Shown here one piece after another: positions 55,201 through 63,642 of a DNA stretch of 64,000 nt. The notes beneath the pieces are model-generated. The model was not told where the DNA came from and did no database searches. It saw only the letters and a list, made by a program, of their open reading frames with translations. Each line of letters opens with the position of its first letter. The first letter of the stretch is position 1. Origin of the DNA: Shouchella tritolerans (GTDB taxonomy: Bacteria > Bacillota > Bacilli > Bacillales > Bacillaceae_D). The position numbers and the translations under genes were made by a program. Where the stretch lies: assembly GCF_025770735.1 (NCBI RefSeq), contig NZ_JAODPB010000004.1, forward strand, positions 124,001-188,000. Direction: 5' to 3'.

Positions 55201-55758
55201 TTACACTTCCATGATTTCTTGTTCTTTCTGTTTTGCTTTTTCGTCGATTTTTGCAACGTACGTGTCAGTCAGTTTTTGGATATCGTCAGTGGCGCTGCGA
55301 AGTTCATCCTCCGTCATTTCCCCGTCTTTTTGCTGCTTTTTCAATTCATCATTGGCATCACGGCGAATGTTGCGGACGGCCACTTTTGATTCTTCAGCGG
55401 TTTTGCTAACCAATCGCACAAGCTCTTTCCGGCGTTCTTCCGTAAGAGGCGGAATCGCAATGCGAATGACTTGACCATCGTTTGATGGCGTAAGGCCTAA
55501 ATCGGATTTTAAAATCGCCTTCTCAATTGAAGCAACAGCCGTCTTGTCATACGGTGTAATAAGCAATAGGCGCGCTTCTGGCACCGTGACTGAAGCAAGC
55601 TGGTTGAGCGGCGTTTGCGCTCCATAATATTCTACCGTTACGCGGTCGAGCAAAGCTGGGTTGGCACGGCCTGCACGCAATTTCGCTAATTCACGTGACA
55701 GCACGTCAATGGCTTTGTCCATCCGTGTTTTTGCATCTGCCTTGATTTCCTTTGTCAT
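55201..55758 (-). CDS. frr: Ribosome recycling factor
   Basis: Splits post-termination ribosomes with EF-G. The 185-residue product (typical length) has [28 protein letters not shown] (as [14 protein letters not shown]), [16 protein letters not shown] and [18 protein letters not shown] lies before the ATG. Four bases after pyrH, so co-transcribed and probably coupled. Confidence 0.98.
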   Translation of the reverse strand: MTKEIKADAKTRMDKAIDVLSRELAKLRAGRANPALLDRVTVEYYGAQTPLNQLASVTVPEARLLLITPYDKTAVASIEKAILKSDLGLTPSNDGQVIRIAIPPLTEERRKELVRLVSKTAEESKVAVRNIRRDANDELKKQQKDGEMTEDELRSATDDIQKLTDTYVAKIDEKAKQKEQEIMEV

Positions 55759-55761
55759 TGG

Positions 55762-56472
55762 TTATTTCCCCCTTACAGTTGTTCCGATTTTTTCGCCTAA
55801 CACGGCGCGTTTTATGTTTCCTTCTTCCATAATTGAGAATACGATAAGCGGAATGTCGTTGTCCATACATAAAGACGACGCCGTCGAATCCATGACTTGC
55901 AAACCGTCTTTGAGGACATCCATGTACGTAATCGTGTCAAATTTCTGCGCCTTGTCGTCCACGCGCGGATCTGCGTTGTAGACGCCATCGACGTTGTTTT
56001 TCGCCATTAAAATCACTTCTGCCTCAATTTCAGCTGCCCGTAGAGCAGCGGTAGTGTCTGTTGAGAAATACGGGTTGCCTGTTCCTGCTGCGAAAATTAC
56101 AACACGTTTTTTTTGTAGATGGCGAATCGCTTTGCGACGTATGTATGGTTCTGCTACTTGCCGCATTTCAATCGACGTTTGCACACGGGACTCGACGCCA
56201 ATTGCTTCGAGGCTGTCTTGTAAGGCAAGGGAATTCATAACTGTAGCAAGCATTCCCATATAGTCTGCTGTTGCCCGATCCATGCCTTGAGCGCTTCCAG
56301 CCATGCCCCGCCAAATGTTGCCGGCGCCAACGACGACTGCCACTTCAATGTTCAGTTCGGTAATCTCTTTAATTTGCCTAGCAATCGATTGGATGACAGT
56401 TGGATCAATGCCATAGCCTTGCTCTCCTGCTAATGCTTCTCCGCTTAATTTTAAAACGACACGATTATACAC
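55762..56472 (-). CDS. pyrH: UMP kinase PyrH
   Basis: Hexameric UMP kinase of the amino acid kinase family, feeding pyrimidine nucleotide synthesis. Motifs: [70 protein letters not shown] at 56472, 11 bases after GGAGG, gives 236 residues and the usual (M)[13 protein letters not shown]; an ATG six codons upstream, within the ribosome site, is the alternative. A terminator separates it from tsf. Confidence 0.96.
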   Translation of the reverse strand: MYNRVVLKLSGEALAGEQGYGIDPTVIQSIARQIKEITELNIEVAVVVGAGNIWRGMAGSAQGMDRATADYMGMLATVMNSLALQDSLEAIGVESRVQTSIEMRQVAEPYIRRKAIRHLQKKRVVIFAAGTGNPYFSTDTTAALRAAEIEAEVILMAKNNVDGVYNADPRVDDKAQKFDTITYMDVLKDGLQVMDSTASSLCMDNDIPLIVFSIMEEGNIKRAVLGEKIGTTVRGK

Positions 56473-56519
56473 GCTTATCTTAACCTCCATTATCCGTGAC
56501 TTTCAAAAAACAGTCTTTG

Positions 56520-56552
56520 AAAAAAGGGACACAACTTCTCGCAGTGTCCCCT
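56520..56552 (-). terminator. Terminator downstream of tsf
   Basis: AAGGGGACAC/GTGTCCCTTTTTT with an 11-base loop on the minus strand, 20 bases after the tsf stop. Confidence 0.88.
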
Positions 56553-56571
56553 TCCCACGTTCTCTATCGAT

Positions 56572-57456
56572 TTACTTTTTCACTTGCGACATAACTTCTT
56601 CCGCAAAGTTGTCTTCGCGTTTTTCGATGCCTTCGCCAACTTCATAGCGGACAAACGATTTAACAGAAGCTTGTTTGCTCTTCACATATTTACCGACTTT
56701 TTGGTCGCCATCTTTAACAAACGGCTGGTCTAGCAAGCAGACTTGTTCAAAGAACTTGCTTAGGCGGCCTTCGACCATTTTTTCAACAATGTTTTCAGGC
56801 TTGCCTTCGTTAAGGGCTTGTTGCTTCAGCACTTCCCGCTCACGGTCAACAACGTCTTTTGTCACTTCATCGCGTGAAATGTAAGTCGGGTTGATCGCTG
56901 CCACGTGCATAGCAATGTCTTTCGCCAACTCTTGGTCGGAAGAGTCGCCAATAACCGTTAGAACGCCAATGCGGCCACCCATGTGAAGGTAAGAACCAAA
57001 CACGTCAGCGTCTTCTTTTTCCACCACTGTAAAGCGGCGCAATGAAATCTTTTCGCCGATTTTAGCAATTGCTGTATTAATGTGATCTTGCACGGTTTCG
57101 CTCCCACCGTTGAATGGTTGCGCAAGAGCCGCCTCTACGTCAGCAGGCTCCTCAGCCAAAATATGTCCAGCTAATTCTTTTACAAGCGCTTGGAAATTCT
57201 CGTTTTTGGCAACGAAATCCGTTTCAGAGTTTACTTCAAGAATAACGGCTTTGTTTCCTTCTGTCACAACAGAAGCAAGGCCTTCCGCGGCAACGCGGTC
57301 TGCTTTTTTCTCTGCTTTTGCAATGCCTTTTTCACGAAGATAATCAATTGCTTTTTCCATGTCTCCGTCTACTTCGACAAGCGCTTTTTTACAATCCATC
57401 ATGCCTGCGCCTGTTTTTTCGCGCAGTTCTTTTACCATACTAGCTGTTACTGCCAT
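56572..57456 (-). CDS. tsf: Elongation factor Ts
   Basis: Guanine nucleotide exchange factor for EF-Tu. The 294-residue product (B. subtilis 293) begins [26 protein letters not shown] with the conserved TDVPD-like contact region read as [13 protein letters not shown], and has [16 protein letters not shown]. Start after GAAGGAGG. Downstream of rpsB, separated by a structured intergenic region with a terminator/antiterminator-like arrangement. Confidence 0.99.
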   Translation of the reverse strand: MAVTASMVKELREKTGAGMMDCKKALVEVDGDMEKAIDYLREKGIAKAEKKADRVAAEGLASVVTEGNKAVILEVNSETDFVAKNENFQALVKELAGHILAEEPADVEAALAQPFNGGSETVQDHINTAIAKIGEKISLRRFTVVEKEDADVFGSYLHMGGRIGVLTVIGDSSDQELAKDIAMHVAAINPTYISRDEVTKDVVDREREVLKQQALNEGKPENIVEKMVEGRLSKFFEQVCLLDQPFVKDGDQKVGKYVKSKQASVKSFVRYEVGEGIEKREDNFAEEVMSQVKK

Positions 57457-57483
57457 TAAGTATTGCCTCCTTCAGTACGTGTT

Positions 57484-57540
57484 TTCCCTTTTTCCACAAA
57501 AAAAGGGAAGTAAAGGGTTCATCTCCCTTTACCACCCTTT
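57484..57540 (-). promoter_or_regulatory. rpsB-tsf attenuator-like region
   Basis: On the minus strand AAAGGG..GTAAAGGG pairs with CCCTTTAC..CCCTTT and a T7 run follows (57498-57540). The TTCCCTTTTT segment that completes this stem can instead pair with AAAAAGGGAA just downstream (57484-57509). The two folds are mutually exclusive, so partial termination between rpsB and tsf could be tuned. Confidence 0.6.
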
Positions 57541-57554
57541 TTGGAGTCCGTCAT

Positions 57555-58283
57555 TTACGCTGTTGTTGTTTCTTCTTCAACGTCGACTTCTTCTTCTGAT
57601 TCACCAGCTGTCGCTTCAATCACAGCGTCAGCCATTTTGCCAGTTAATAGTTTTACAGCGCGGATGGCATCATCGTTACCAGGGATGACGTAATCGATTT
57701 CGTCAGGATCACAGTTTGTATCGACAATCGCCACGATTGGAATGTTTAATTTATGCGCTTCGGCAATTGCAATCCGCTCTTTACGAGGGTCGATAACAAA
57801 CAGCGCATCCGGCACGCCGTTCATGTCTTTAATTCCGCCTAGGAATTTTTCTAGACGGTCCATTTCTTTTTTCAGCAAGATGACTTCTTTCTTTGGAAGC
57901 ACATCAAAAGTGCCGTCTTCTTGCATTTTTTCAAGGTTTTTCAAGCGCGTAATCCGCTTTTGAATCGTCTCAAAGTTTGTAAGCGTTCCGCCAAGCCAGC
58001 GTTGGTTAATGTAGAACATGCCGCAGCGGATTGCTTCGTCGCGAACAGAATCTTGCGCTTGTTTTTTCGTGCCGACGAAAAGGATTTTCCCTCCATCAGC
58101 CGCAAGATCGCGAACAAAGTTGTACGCTGTTTCGACTTTTTTGACCGTTTTTTGCAAGTCAATAATGTAAATTCCGTTTCTTTCTGTGAAGATGTAGCGA
58201 TCCATTTTAGGGTTCCAGCGGCGCGTTTGATGGCCAAAGTGGACACCCGCTTCAAGCAATTGCTTCATGGAGATTACTGCCAC
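57555..58283 (-). CDS. rpsB: 30S ribosomal protein S2
   Basis: The 242-residue product has [63 protein letters not shown] and an acidic C-terminal tail. A GTG at 58283, 8 bases after AAGGAGG, gives (M)[16 protein letters not shown] as in B. subtilis. Its SigA promoter lies at 58407-58435, at the end of swrB, leaving a leader of about 115 bases. Confidence 0.99.
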   Translation of the reverse strand: MAVISMKQLLEAGVHFGHQTRRWNPKMDRYIFTERNGIYIIDLQKTVKKVETAYNFVRDLAADGGKILFVGTKKQAQDSVRDEAIRCGMFYINQRWLGGTLTNFETIQKRITRLKNLEKMQEDGTFDVLPKKEVILLKKEMDRLEKFLGGIKDMNGVPDALFVIDPRKERIAIAEAHKLNIPIVAIVDTNCDPDEIDYVIPGNDDAIRAVKLLTGKMADAVIEATAGESEEEVDVEEETTTA

Positions 58284-58406
58284 ATCGAACACCTCCTTAG
58301 GTTGGTTTTAGTTTCCTCCGCACTCTTCATTTTTTGACGACACTCAGCGCAATTGCCTAAGCACCTTCGCCAAAATCCAAGGCGTGTGTATTTAACACCG
58401 TCAATT

Positions 58407-58435
58407 ACTATACCATATTGTCCGATTCCCTGCAA
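58407..58435 (-). promoter_or_regulatory. SigA promoter of rpsB
   Basis: TTGCAG (58430-58435), 17-base spacer, TATAGT (58407-58412) on the minus strand. It overlaps the 3' end of swrB and gives a leader of about 115 bases before rpsB. Confidence 0.68.
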
Positions 58436-59289
58436 CTGGATACATGCGGATTTTCATCATTTTTTTCATGGAAGCGAAGCAGCAAGCTCACTTCCGTTAC
58501 GCCGATTCCCAAGTCACGGGCAATTTCTTCCACAGTCAGCCCTTGCTTCCTTAGCGAAAATACTTGGCTGTACGTAGTCGAGTGGGCAAATTCCTCTTTC
58601 TCTTCAACAGACTCCAGCCTGCTGTCTTGCCCGTTGCCGTCTTTATTTTCGTTATGGTGGTTATGCTCGTTGTGCTTGTCGCTTCTTTCCTCATCACCAT
58701 TTGTTTTGTATTTGCTGCGGTTGTCAACGATACTACGATCAACGGGTTTGTCATAGCTCTGGTCTTTCTCACGTTGATTGCCATTGACTTGATTAACGAG
58801 ATTCCCGTCTTTATTCTGATTAGCGGACTTATCCCACTGACCACCTTCCACTTGATTGACAAGTTTCGCGTGTTTATCACTTTTGCCTTGATTAACGAGG
58901 TTCATACGTTTATCGGCCTTAGCCTGATCAGCAAACTTAACATCTGGATCACGTTTGGCTTGACTGGCCAGTTCCCCATATGTAACGCCTTTAGCTTTAT
59001 TGACAAGCTTAACACCCGAATCGTCTTTGACTTGACTGGCCAGTTTTGGCTGTTCCCCTTCTTTCGCTTGATCGGCGTCAACATCTTGTTCACAACTGTC
59101 GCTTAACACCGTAAGCAGCTGGTCGTTGCTTTCTTTTACTTCAGCTAAAAATTGCTCAAGCGCTTCTTCTAGTTCGCCTTTATCTACATGCCCCTCTTTA
59201 AGCGCTTTTACTTTGCTTTCAAGGGCAACCTGTTTCATGAACAAATAGCCGCACAGTAGCAAAAGGGCAAATACTAAGATTTCCGTCAA
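58408..59289 (-). CDS. swrB: SwrB (YlxL)-type membrane-anchored swarming/flagellar assembly protein, expanded by repeats
   Basis: In B. subtilis SwrB (about 167 residues) sits after sigD and promotes flagellar basal body/export maturation. This 293-residue product keeps the plan: an N-terminal membrane helix (TEILVFALLLLCGYLF), a coiled segment, and at the C-terminus a helix-turn-helix-like QVFSLRKQGLTVEEIARDLG followed by GVTEVSLLLRF. Between them residues 70-173 consist of about eight 12-residue repeats (pattern K-L-V/A-N/S-Q-A/V-K-x-D), then a His/Asn-rich linker. A TTG start at 59289 after GGGGGAG is supported by spacing and the family N-terminus. The 3' end overlaps the rpsB promoter. 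Confidence 0.85.
   Translation of the reverse strand: MTEILVFALLLLCGYLFMKQVALESKVKALKEGHVDKGELEEALEQFLAEVKESNDQLLTVLSDSCEQDVDADQAKEGEQPKLASQVKDDSGVKLVNKAKGVTYGELASQAKRDPDVKFADQAKADKRMNLVNQGKSDKHAKLVNQVEGGQWDKSANQNKDGNLVNQVNGNQREKDQSYDKPVDRSIVDNRSKYKTNGDEERSDKHNEHNHHNENKDGNGQDSRLESVEEKEEFAHSTTYSQVFSLRKQGLTVEEIARDLGIGVTEVSLLLRFHEKNDENPHVSSCRESDNMV
58771..59082 (-). repeat. 36-bp (12-residue) tandem repeat region within swrB
   Basis: Successive units read DADQAKEGEQP, KLASQVKDDSGV, KLVNKAKGVTYG, ELASQAKRDPDV, KFADQAKADKRM, NLVNQGKSDKHA, KLVNQVEGGQWD, then a shortened KSANQNKDG and NLVNQVNGN. The spacing is exactly 12 residues over six units, though the DNA copies have diverged. Confidence 0.85.
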
Positions 59290-59302
59290 CTTGCTCTCCC
59301 CC

Positions 59303-60067
59303 TTAACGGACAAACTCTTTCTTTTGCAAACCTTTCCGTAGTTTAGCAATTGCCCGGGCATGGATTTGTGAGATCCGTGAAGTCGACAAATTTAAAATGC
59401 GCCCGATTTCCGTCAATGACAATTCTTCGTAATAACTAAGTTGGATGACAAGCTGTTCATTGCGTCCTAGCTCTTTAATCATTTCTGCTAATTCTTTACG
59501 TGTATCTTCTTCGACTAATTTATCATCAGGCATAATCGCTTGTTCATCTTCAAATTGGTAAGCAACAGCGCTAGGGTCCAAGTGGTCGTTCATATGCATA
59601 ACGTCGTCCAAGGAAAGCGTATGGCTGGCAAATTGTTCCCGTTTTAACGCTTCAATCTCTTTTTCTGGCAAACCCATTGCTGCTGCCACTTCGCCAGGAA
59701 GAACAGACCGCCCTTTCTCCTGTTCTAGTTGTTCTGTTATTTGTTCCAATTTTTTCACTTTATCACGGATTGTCCGTGGCAGGCGGTCTTCTTTGCGGAG
59801 CCCATCGATAATCGCTCCCCGGATTCGAAACGATGCATATGTATCAAATTTTAGCGCTCGCTTGGAATCAAATTTGGCAATTGCATCTAGCAGGCCGCTT
59901 AACGCGTGGCTTTTCAGTTCATCCTTTGAAATCGATGACGGCAAGCCATTCGAAATTCGTTGCACATGGTAAGCAACTAGCGGCATATAGTGTTCGATCA
60001 ACGCTTCAGCAGCTACTTCTGAATGTTCGTCATCCCATTGTTTCCATAACTCTGCAGCATTTGCCAT
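59303..60067 (-). CDS. sigD: RNA polymerase sigma factor SigD (flagella, motility, autolysins)
   Basis: SigD directs late flagellar, chemotaxis and autolysin genes. The 254-residue product has exactly the B. subtilis length, with region 2 (LVAYHVQRISNGLPSSISKDEL, cited as LVAYHVQRISNGLPSS; FDTYASFRIRGAIIDGLRKED) and region 4 (LSYYEELSLTEIGRILNLSTSRISQIHARA cited as LSLTEIGRILNLSTSRIS). ATG at 60067, 10 bases after GGGGAG; the in-frame TTG upstream overlaps cheD. Position near the end of the fla/che operon is conserved. Confidence 0.98.
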   Translation of the reverse strand: MANAAELWKQWDDEHSEVAAEALIEHYMPLVAYHVQRISNGLPSSISKDELKSHALSGLLDAIAKFDSKRALKFDTYASFRIRGAIIDGLRKEDRLPRTIRDKVKKLEQITEQLEQEKGRSVLPGEVAAAMGLPEKEIEALKREQFASHTLSLDDVMHMNDHLDPSAVAYQFEDEQAIMPDDKLVEEDTRKELAEMIKELGRNEQLVIQLSYYEELSLTEIGRILNLSTSRISQIHARAIAKLRKGLQKKEFVR

Positions 60068-60084
60068 AAAGCCGCACTCCCCTT

Positions 60085-60564
60085 TCAAAGTATCATTTGC
60101 CCGTGATGGACCGTACGGACGGCCAATTCGCCTGTTTTGACGTCATATTGGATCGTCCGTCCCTTCGTTCCACCTGTATCTTCTGCAACAAGTGTGATGC
60201 CTAGGCGAGCGAATGTCTCTCTGGCAGCCGCCGCGTTGCGCTCGCCGATTTGCATGAATTCACGTTTCACTGCGTGCTTAAACATTTGTGCACCTCCCGC
60301 CATCTTTGCGCAAAGGTTCCTAGCGCCCTGCTTTTTCAACTCTGCTTGCAAGGAGGCGATGGCAGTGTCCGCATAGCGCCATGGATTCGCCCCTTTTCGC
60401 GCCTTCGTCGAATCGGGAAGCATCACATGAACCATGCCGGCGATGAATCGTTCCTGATCATACAAGACAATGCCAATACAAGAGCCTAGGCCGCACGTCC
60501 GTAGGACACCTTCGCCTTTGACAATTTTCCACTCTCCGATTGAGATGGTTTCGCCCTTAGTCAT
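60085..60564 (-). CDS. cheD: CheD, receptor glutamine deamidase and CheC partner
   Basis: Deamidates methyl-accepting receptors and, with CheC, forms part of the Bacillus adaptation system. The 159-residue product has the catalytic Cys in [15 protein letters not shown], the His in [11 protein letters not shown] and [17 protein letters not shown]. The ATG overlaps the cheC stop by 8 bases. The active-site residues look intact, unlike those of the receiver in the neighbouring cheB. Confidence 0.97.
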   Translation of the reverse strand: MTKGETISIGEWKIVKGEGVLRTCGLGSCIGIVLYDQERFIAGMVHVMLPDSTKARKGANPWRYADTAIASLQAELKKQGARNLCAKMAGGAQMFKHAVKREFMQIGERNAAAARETFARLGITLVAEDTGGTKGRTIQYDVKTGELAVRTVHHGQMIL

Positions 60565-61171
60565 GGCAACTAGCCTCCAACACCTGCGTTAAGGTAACAC
60601 TCGCATTTTTATCGGGTATGAACAGCAATAAGCCATCAAGGGGCTGCGTCGATTGCGGAAGGCAAATGTCCGTTTCCATCACAATGCATTCTTCGTCATC
60701 GATTAAATGTAGCGCCCCTTCTGCGAGAACAGCGCTTGCTAAATCAATGGAAAGCTCAGTCACAAGCGGGTAGCATTTTAAGTCTGTCAGTTTTGATAAA
60801 GCAGTCAAATAAGCACCGATCAACAGATTTCCTACTTCTTGGAAGGCTGACTGGGCCAGCTCACTTGCGGCAAATACATGTGGCTTTAGCTTGAGCTTTT
60901 CTTCGAGCAAATAAGCGGAGAAAGCAGCAGCTGCTTTTGTGGTCGCCAAAAAGAACATTCCGCCGCCAAGCTCACCGCCTAGGGGGGCATAGACAGCAGC
61001 AATTTCTTCATCCTCCGCAAAACGGAAGCGGGGCAGTTCAGCCATGCATAAGTAGCGGGCCGCTGGAACGTCCATGACAACATTGGCGCCAAGTAGGCTG
61101 GACAGAGCTGTCGCCGCGTAGCCTGTGCCAATATTGGCCATTTCCTTCATTCCGTCTAATCGATTACGCAT
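60557..61171 (-). CDS. cheC: CheC, CheY-P phosphatase/adaptation protein
   Basis: CheC dephosphorylates CheY-P and regulates CheD. The 204-residue product has both pseudo-symmetric active-site motifs of the form D/S-x3-E-x2-N-x22-P: Asp6, Glu10, Asn13, Pro36 in [20 protein letters not shown], and a second in [15 protein letters not shown]. The ATG overlaps the cheB stop by 8 bases (ATGCGTAA), with GGGGGA upstream. In B. subtilis cheA and cheW lie between cheB and cheC; here nothing does. Confidence 0.96.
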   Translation of the reverse strand: MRNRLDGMKEMANIGTGYAATALSSLLGANVVMDVPAARYLCMAELPRFRFAEDEEIAAVYAPLGGELGGGMFFLATTKAAAAFSAYLLEEKLKLKPHVFAASELAQSAFQEVGNLLIGAYLTALSKLTDLKCYPLVTELSIDLASAVLAEGALHLIDDEECIVMETDICLPQSTQPLDGLLLFIPDKNASVTLTQVLEASCHD

Positions 61172-62093
61172 AAAATCCCCCTTCCCGTTTATCTTTTTTA
61201 GCTAGGTAGCGCCCGATCTCATCCTTGTCCATGATAGCGTCGACTTGATTGCTCGCAATCGCAGCCTTAGGCATTCCAAAAATCGCCGCCGATTTTTCCG
61301 ACTCTGCTAAGATTTCACAACCGCCGCTCTGCTTGACCATTTCCAATACTTTTGAACCATCATTCCCCATGCCCGTTAACACAATAAGCGTTTTCGTCGC
61401 ACACGCAATTGTAGACTGAAAAAGCAGGGACACACTAGGATGGTACAAATCAGTTTTGCCAGCAGGTGAAATGTGTGCGTACAAGCGAGCGCCACGTTTA
61501 TTTAGTTCCAACTGCGCGCCGCCTGGGGCAATATAAGCAGTACCCGCAAGTAGCGCTTCCCCATGCGATGCTTCTTTGACGCGAATCCGACATAAGCGGT
61601 CAAGCCGAGCGGCCAGCGATTTTGTAAAACCTGCTGGCATATGCTGGGCAATGACGATTGGAGCTGAAAAGTCAGGGGCTAGCTTTGTCAGCACATGTGT
61701 GAGAGCAAGAGGGCCGCCTGATGATGCACCAATGGCAACCACTTCCCCTAATGGCTGTAAGGTCGCTTCCTCTCGTTTGGCACATGGCAACAGTTTGGCG
61801 GCAAGGGCTTTGGTTAGCGCTTTGGCATTTGCCGTTTGCCAGAAGACTGTTCGGTCGCTGTCAACCACTCGCTGCTGCGGTTCCAAGACAAACACTGTAT
61901 GGCGAGGCAACCCCATCACGTCGATTTGCCCCCATTCGTCACAAGGCGCATATAAGAATGCATCAACAGTTACAATCGCCTCTTCCCAGTTTGAAAAAGC
62001 AGCATTTGCCTCGAGTCCCTCTACTTGACGTAGCGCCGTTTGTAGAAATTGCTGCTTAAACAAAGAAGGGCTCACAACAGCCACGGTCACCAT
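61164..62093 (-). CDS. cheB: CheB-type methylesterase with a degenerate receiver domain
   Basis: CheB removes methyl groups from chemoreceptor glutamates. In this 309-residue product the C-terminal esterase domain is intact: AIGASSGGPLALTHVL (catalytic Ser), IVIAQHMPAGFTKSLAARLD (His) and LTGMGNDGSKVLE (Asp). The N-terminal receiver is eroded: VVDD is VVSP, and the phospho-acceptor segment normally ending in LD(V/I)EMP reads VDAFLYAPCDEW, so no phospho-Asp is evident; the conserved Lys is also not apparent. It overlaps the flhG stop by 7 bases. It is probably an active esterase that is not controlled by CheA phosphorylation; this is inference. Confidence 0.92.
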   Translation of the reverse strand: MVTVAVVSPSLFKQQFLQTALRQVEGLEANAAFSNWEEAIVTVDAFLYAPCDEWGQIDVMGLPRHTVFVLEPQQRVVDSDRTVFWQTANAKALTKALAAKLLPCAKREEATLQPLGEVVAIGASSGGPLALTHVLTKLAPDFSAPIVIAQHMPAGFTKSLAARLDRLCRIRVKEASHGEALLAGTAYIAPGGAQLELNKRGARLYAHISPAGKTDLYHPSVSLLFQSTIACATKTLIVLTGMGNDGSKVLEMVKQSGGCEILAESEKSAAIFGMPKAAIASNQVDAIMDKDEIGRYLAKKDKREGGFYA

Positions 62094-62662
62094 TCCAACA
62101 AAAATTCCTTTACGAGCACGCTGACACTTTCGTAAATGCTGTCAACGTACGCTTCTCGAGGCTCGTTTTCAATGACACCAAGGATGGTTGTCCGCTTTTC
62201 TAAAAATGTCGTAATCGTATCCGCCATATTGTAAGCAGCGCGCTTCGCTTTGTCTGAATCGCCTTGTGACAAGCCAAGGAGCAAAACAGAATGAGGCCTT
62301 TCTTGTTTCACAAACTGATAGTTGGCAAGAAGCGCCTCTTTATCTGGCACTGTAAACAACAACAAAGGAACGTCTTGGCGCAATTGTTTTTTCTCCCCCG
62401 CTGTACGGATGTAAAACAGCACTTGAACATTGGCAGCGGACAGCGTTTTACTCGTTTCCCGAGTAAATAGATGGTCTTGTTTCTGTGCTGAAAAAAGTTG
62501 TTTTGCGGCGTCGGTTGCGATAATAACCGCTTGGAACCCATAGCGATCGAGCGCTTGACAAATTTCTTCTATCATCATTGTTTCGTGCGCGTTTGAAAGG
62601 TGGATTTCAAATGCTTTCGTTTTCCTGCTTGCAAGCATACGCAAGCCTTCTGCTTGATCCAT
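62087..62662 (-). CDS. flhG: FlhG (YlxH)-derived protein lacking all nucleotide-binding motifs
   Basis: FlhG is normally a MinD/ParA-type ATPase (298 residues in B. subtilis) that controls flagellar number and pattern and activates the FlhF GTPase. This 191-residue product keeps the N-terminal FlhF-activating motif (MDQAEGLRML fits DQAxxLR) and C-terminal MinD-like features (LLFTVPDKEALLANYQFVK, FLEKRTTILGVIENEP). The deviant Walker A KGGVGK(S/T) is gone (segment reads EIHLSNAHETMM), as are the FDLD motif and the DxGAG switch. The ATG overlaps the flhF stop (TAATG) after GGGGG. The frame is intact, so this is a reduced pseudo-ATPase, not a pseudogene. Confidence 0.82.
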   Translation of the reverse strand: MDQAEGLRMLASRKTKAFEIHLSNAHETMMIEEICQALDRYGFQAVIIATDAAKQLFSAQKQDHLFTRETSKTLSAANVQVLFYIRTAGEKKQLRQDVPLLLFTVPDKEALLANYQFVKQERPHSVLLLGLSQGDSDKAKRAAYNMADTITTFLEKRTTILGVIENEPREAYVDSIYESVSVLVKEFLLEW

Positions 62663-63642
62663 TAGACACCCCCGGTAAGCCACTTCAGCAATTGTTCTTT
62701 ATCAGGCCAGCAAATGTCTTCTGGCACATTTTGCCCGGTCGTCACACAAGCAACCGGAACCGAATCGCTGTACAAAAGCTCACAAAGTGTTCCAAGTGAA
62801 GCCGTTTCATCCAACTTCGTTAAGATCAGGCCATTGACAAGCTCTTTTGGAAAACGGCTAAGCATATGCCGGGCATCTTCTGCTTTGGCAGCCAAACTAA
62901 GGGCAACCAACAAGTGACATGACGCGCTCTGCCGTATATAATCAACGAGCTCAACAGGCATTTGCTCCTGCAAATAATTGCGCCCAGCTGTGTCAACTAA
63001 GACAAGATCAGCCGTTTGACGGCTGCACAAATCAATTAATTCTGATTCATTGTATGCTGTATAAATAGGGCAATCGAGAATATGAGCATATGTTTTTAAC
63101 TGTTCGACTGCGGCAATCCGATACGTATCAAACGTGATGAAAGAAACCGTTTTGTTTTCCTCAAACATGGCTTTTGCAGCAAGCTTGGCGATTGTCGTTG
63201 TTTTCCCTACTCCAGTTGGCCCAGCGACAATGAGTGTTTGTTGCCGTTTTTGCTCGAATGGTTGCAGCTGCAAACTGGCTCGAAATGTTTGCATAAGCAA
63301 CTCTTCTTTCGTGCGGGCGTTGCCTTGCTTCTCTGCCATTTGCGCTGTCAACTGCAAATTTTTAAGAACACGGTTCGATACGCCCAGCTGTTGCAAATGA
63401 CGGTTTGCTTCTTTTAAAAGCGGTGATTGCTTATCTTCACCATCGCGGCCAACGCTGCTGTTACGGTGATTCGGCCCGTCAATGCCAGCAGTCACTTGGA
63501 CTTGCTTTTTGCCAAAAAAACCAAATAGCCCTCCTGTCACCACTTCTTTGACGTGCAATATGACAGCATCCTTGCCCAACTGCTTGCGGATGTCTTTTGC
63601 CGCTTCCTCTAGCGTCGGGGCTACAAATCGTTTTACGTTCAT
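62662..63642 (-). CDS. flhF: FlhF, SRP-type GTPase for flagellar placement
   Basis: SRP-family GTPase that recruits early flagellar basal body proteins. The 326-residue product (B. subtilis 366) has the B domain (MNVKRFVAPTLEEAAKDIRKQLG), an N domain and a G domain with all motifs: AGPTGVGKTTTIAKLA, TFDTYRIAAVEQLKTYA, LVDTAGRN, LTKLDETASLG and VTTGQNVPEDI. The shortening is in the B/linker region. ATG overlaps the flhA stop (ATGA). Its activator motif is kept in the neighbouring reduced FlhG. Confidence 0.96.
   Translation of the reverse strand: MNVKRFVAPTLEEAAKDIRKQLGKDAVILHVKEVVTGGLFGFFGKKQVQVTAGIDGPNHRNSSVGRDGEDKQSPLLKEANRHLQQLGVSNRVLKNLQLTAQMAEKQGNARTKEELLMQTFRASLQLQPFEQKRQQTLIVAGPTGVGKTTTIAKLAAKAMFEENKTVSFITFDTYRIAAVEQLKTYAHILDCPIYTAYNESELIDLCSRQTADLVLVDTAGRNYLQEQMPVELVDYIRQSASCHLLVALSLAAKAEDARHMLSRFPKELVNGLILTKLDETASLGTLCELLYSDSVPVACVTTGQNVPEDICWPDKEQLLKWLTGGV

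Noticed and set aside
62087-62662. flhG as a pseudogene
   Set aside because: The frame is uninterrupted, overlaps both neighbours with proper start and stop signals, and keeps the DQAxxLR motif and the C-terminal fold pattern, so it is treated as a functional reduced protein.
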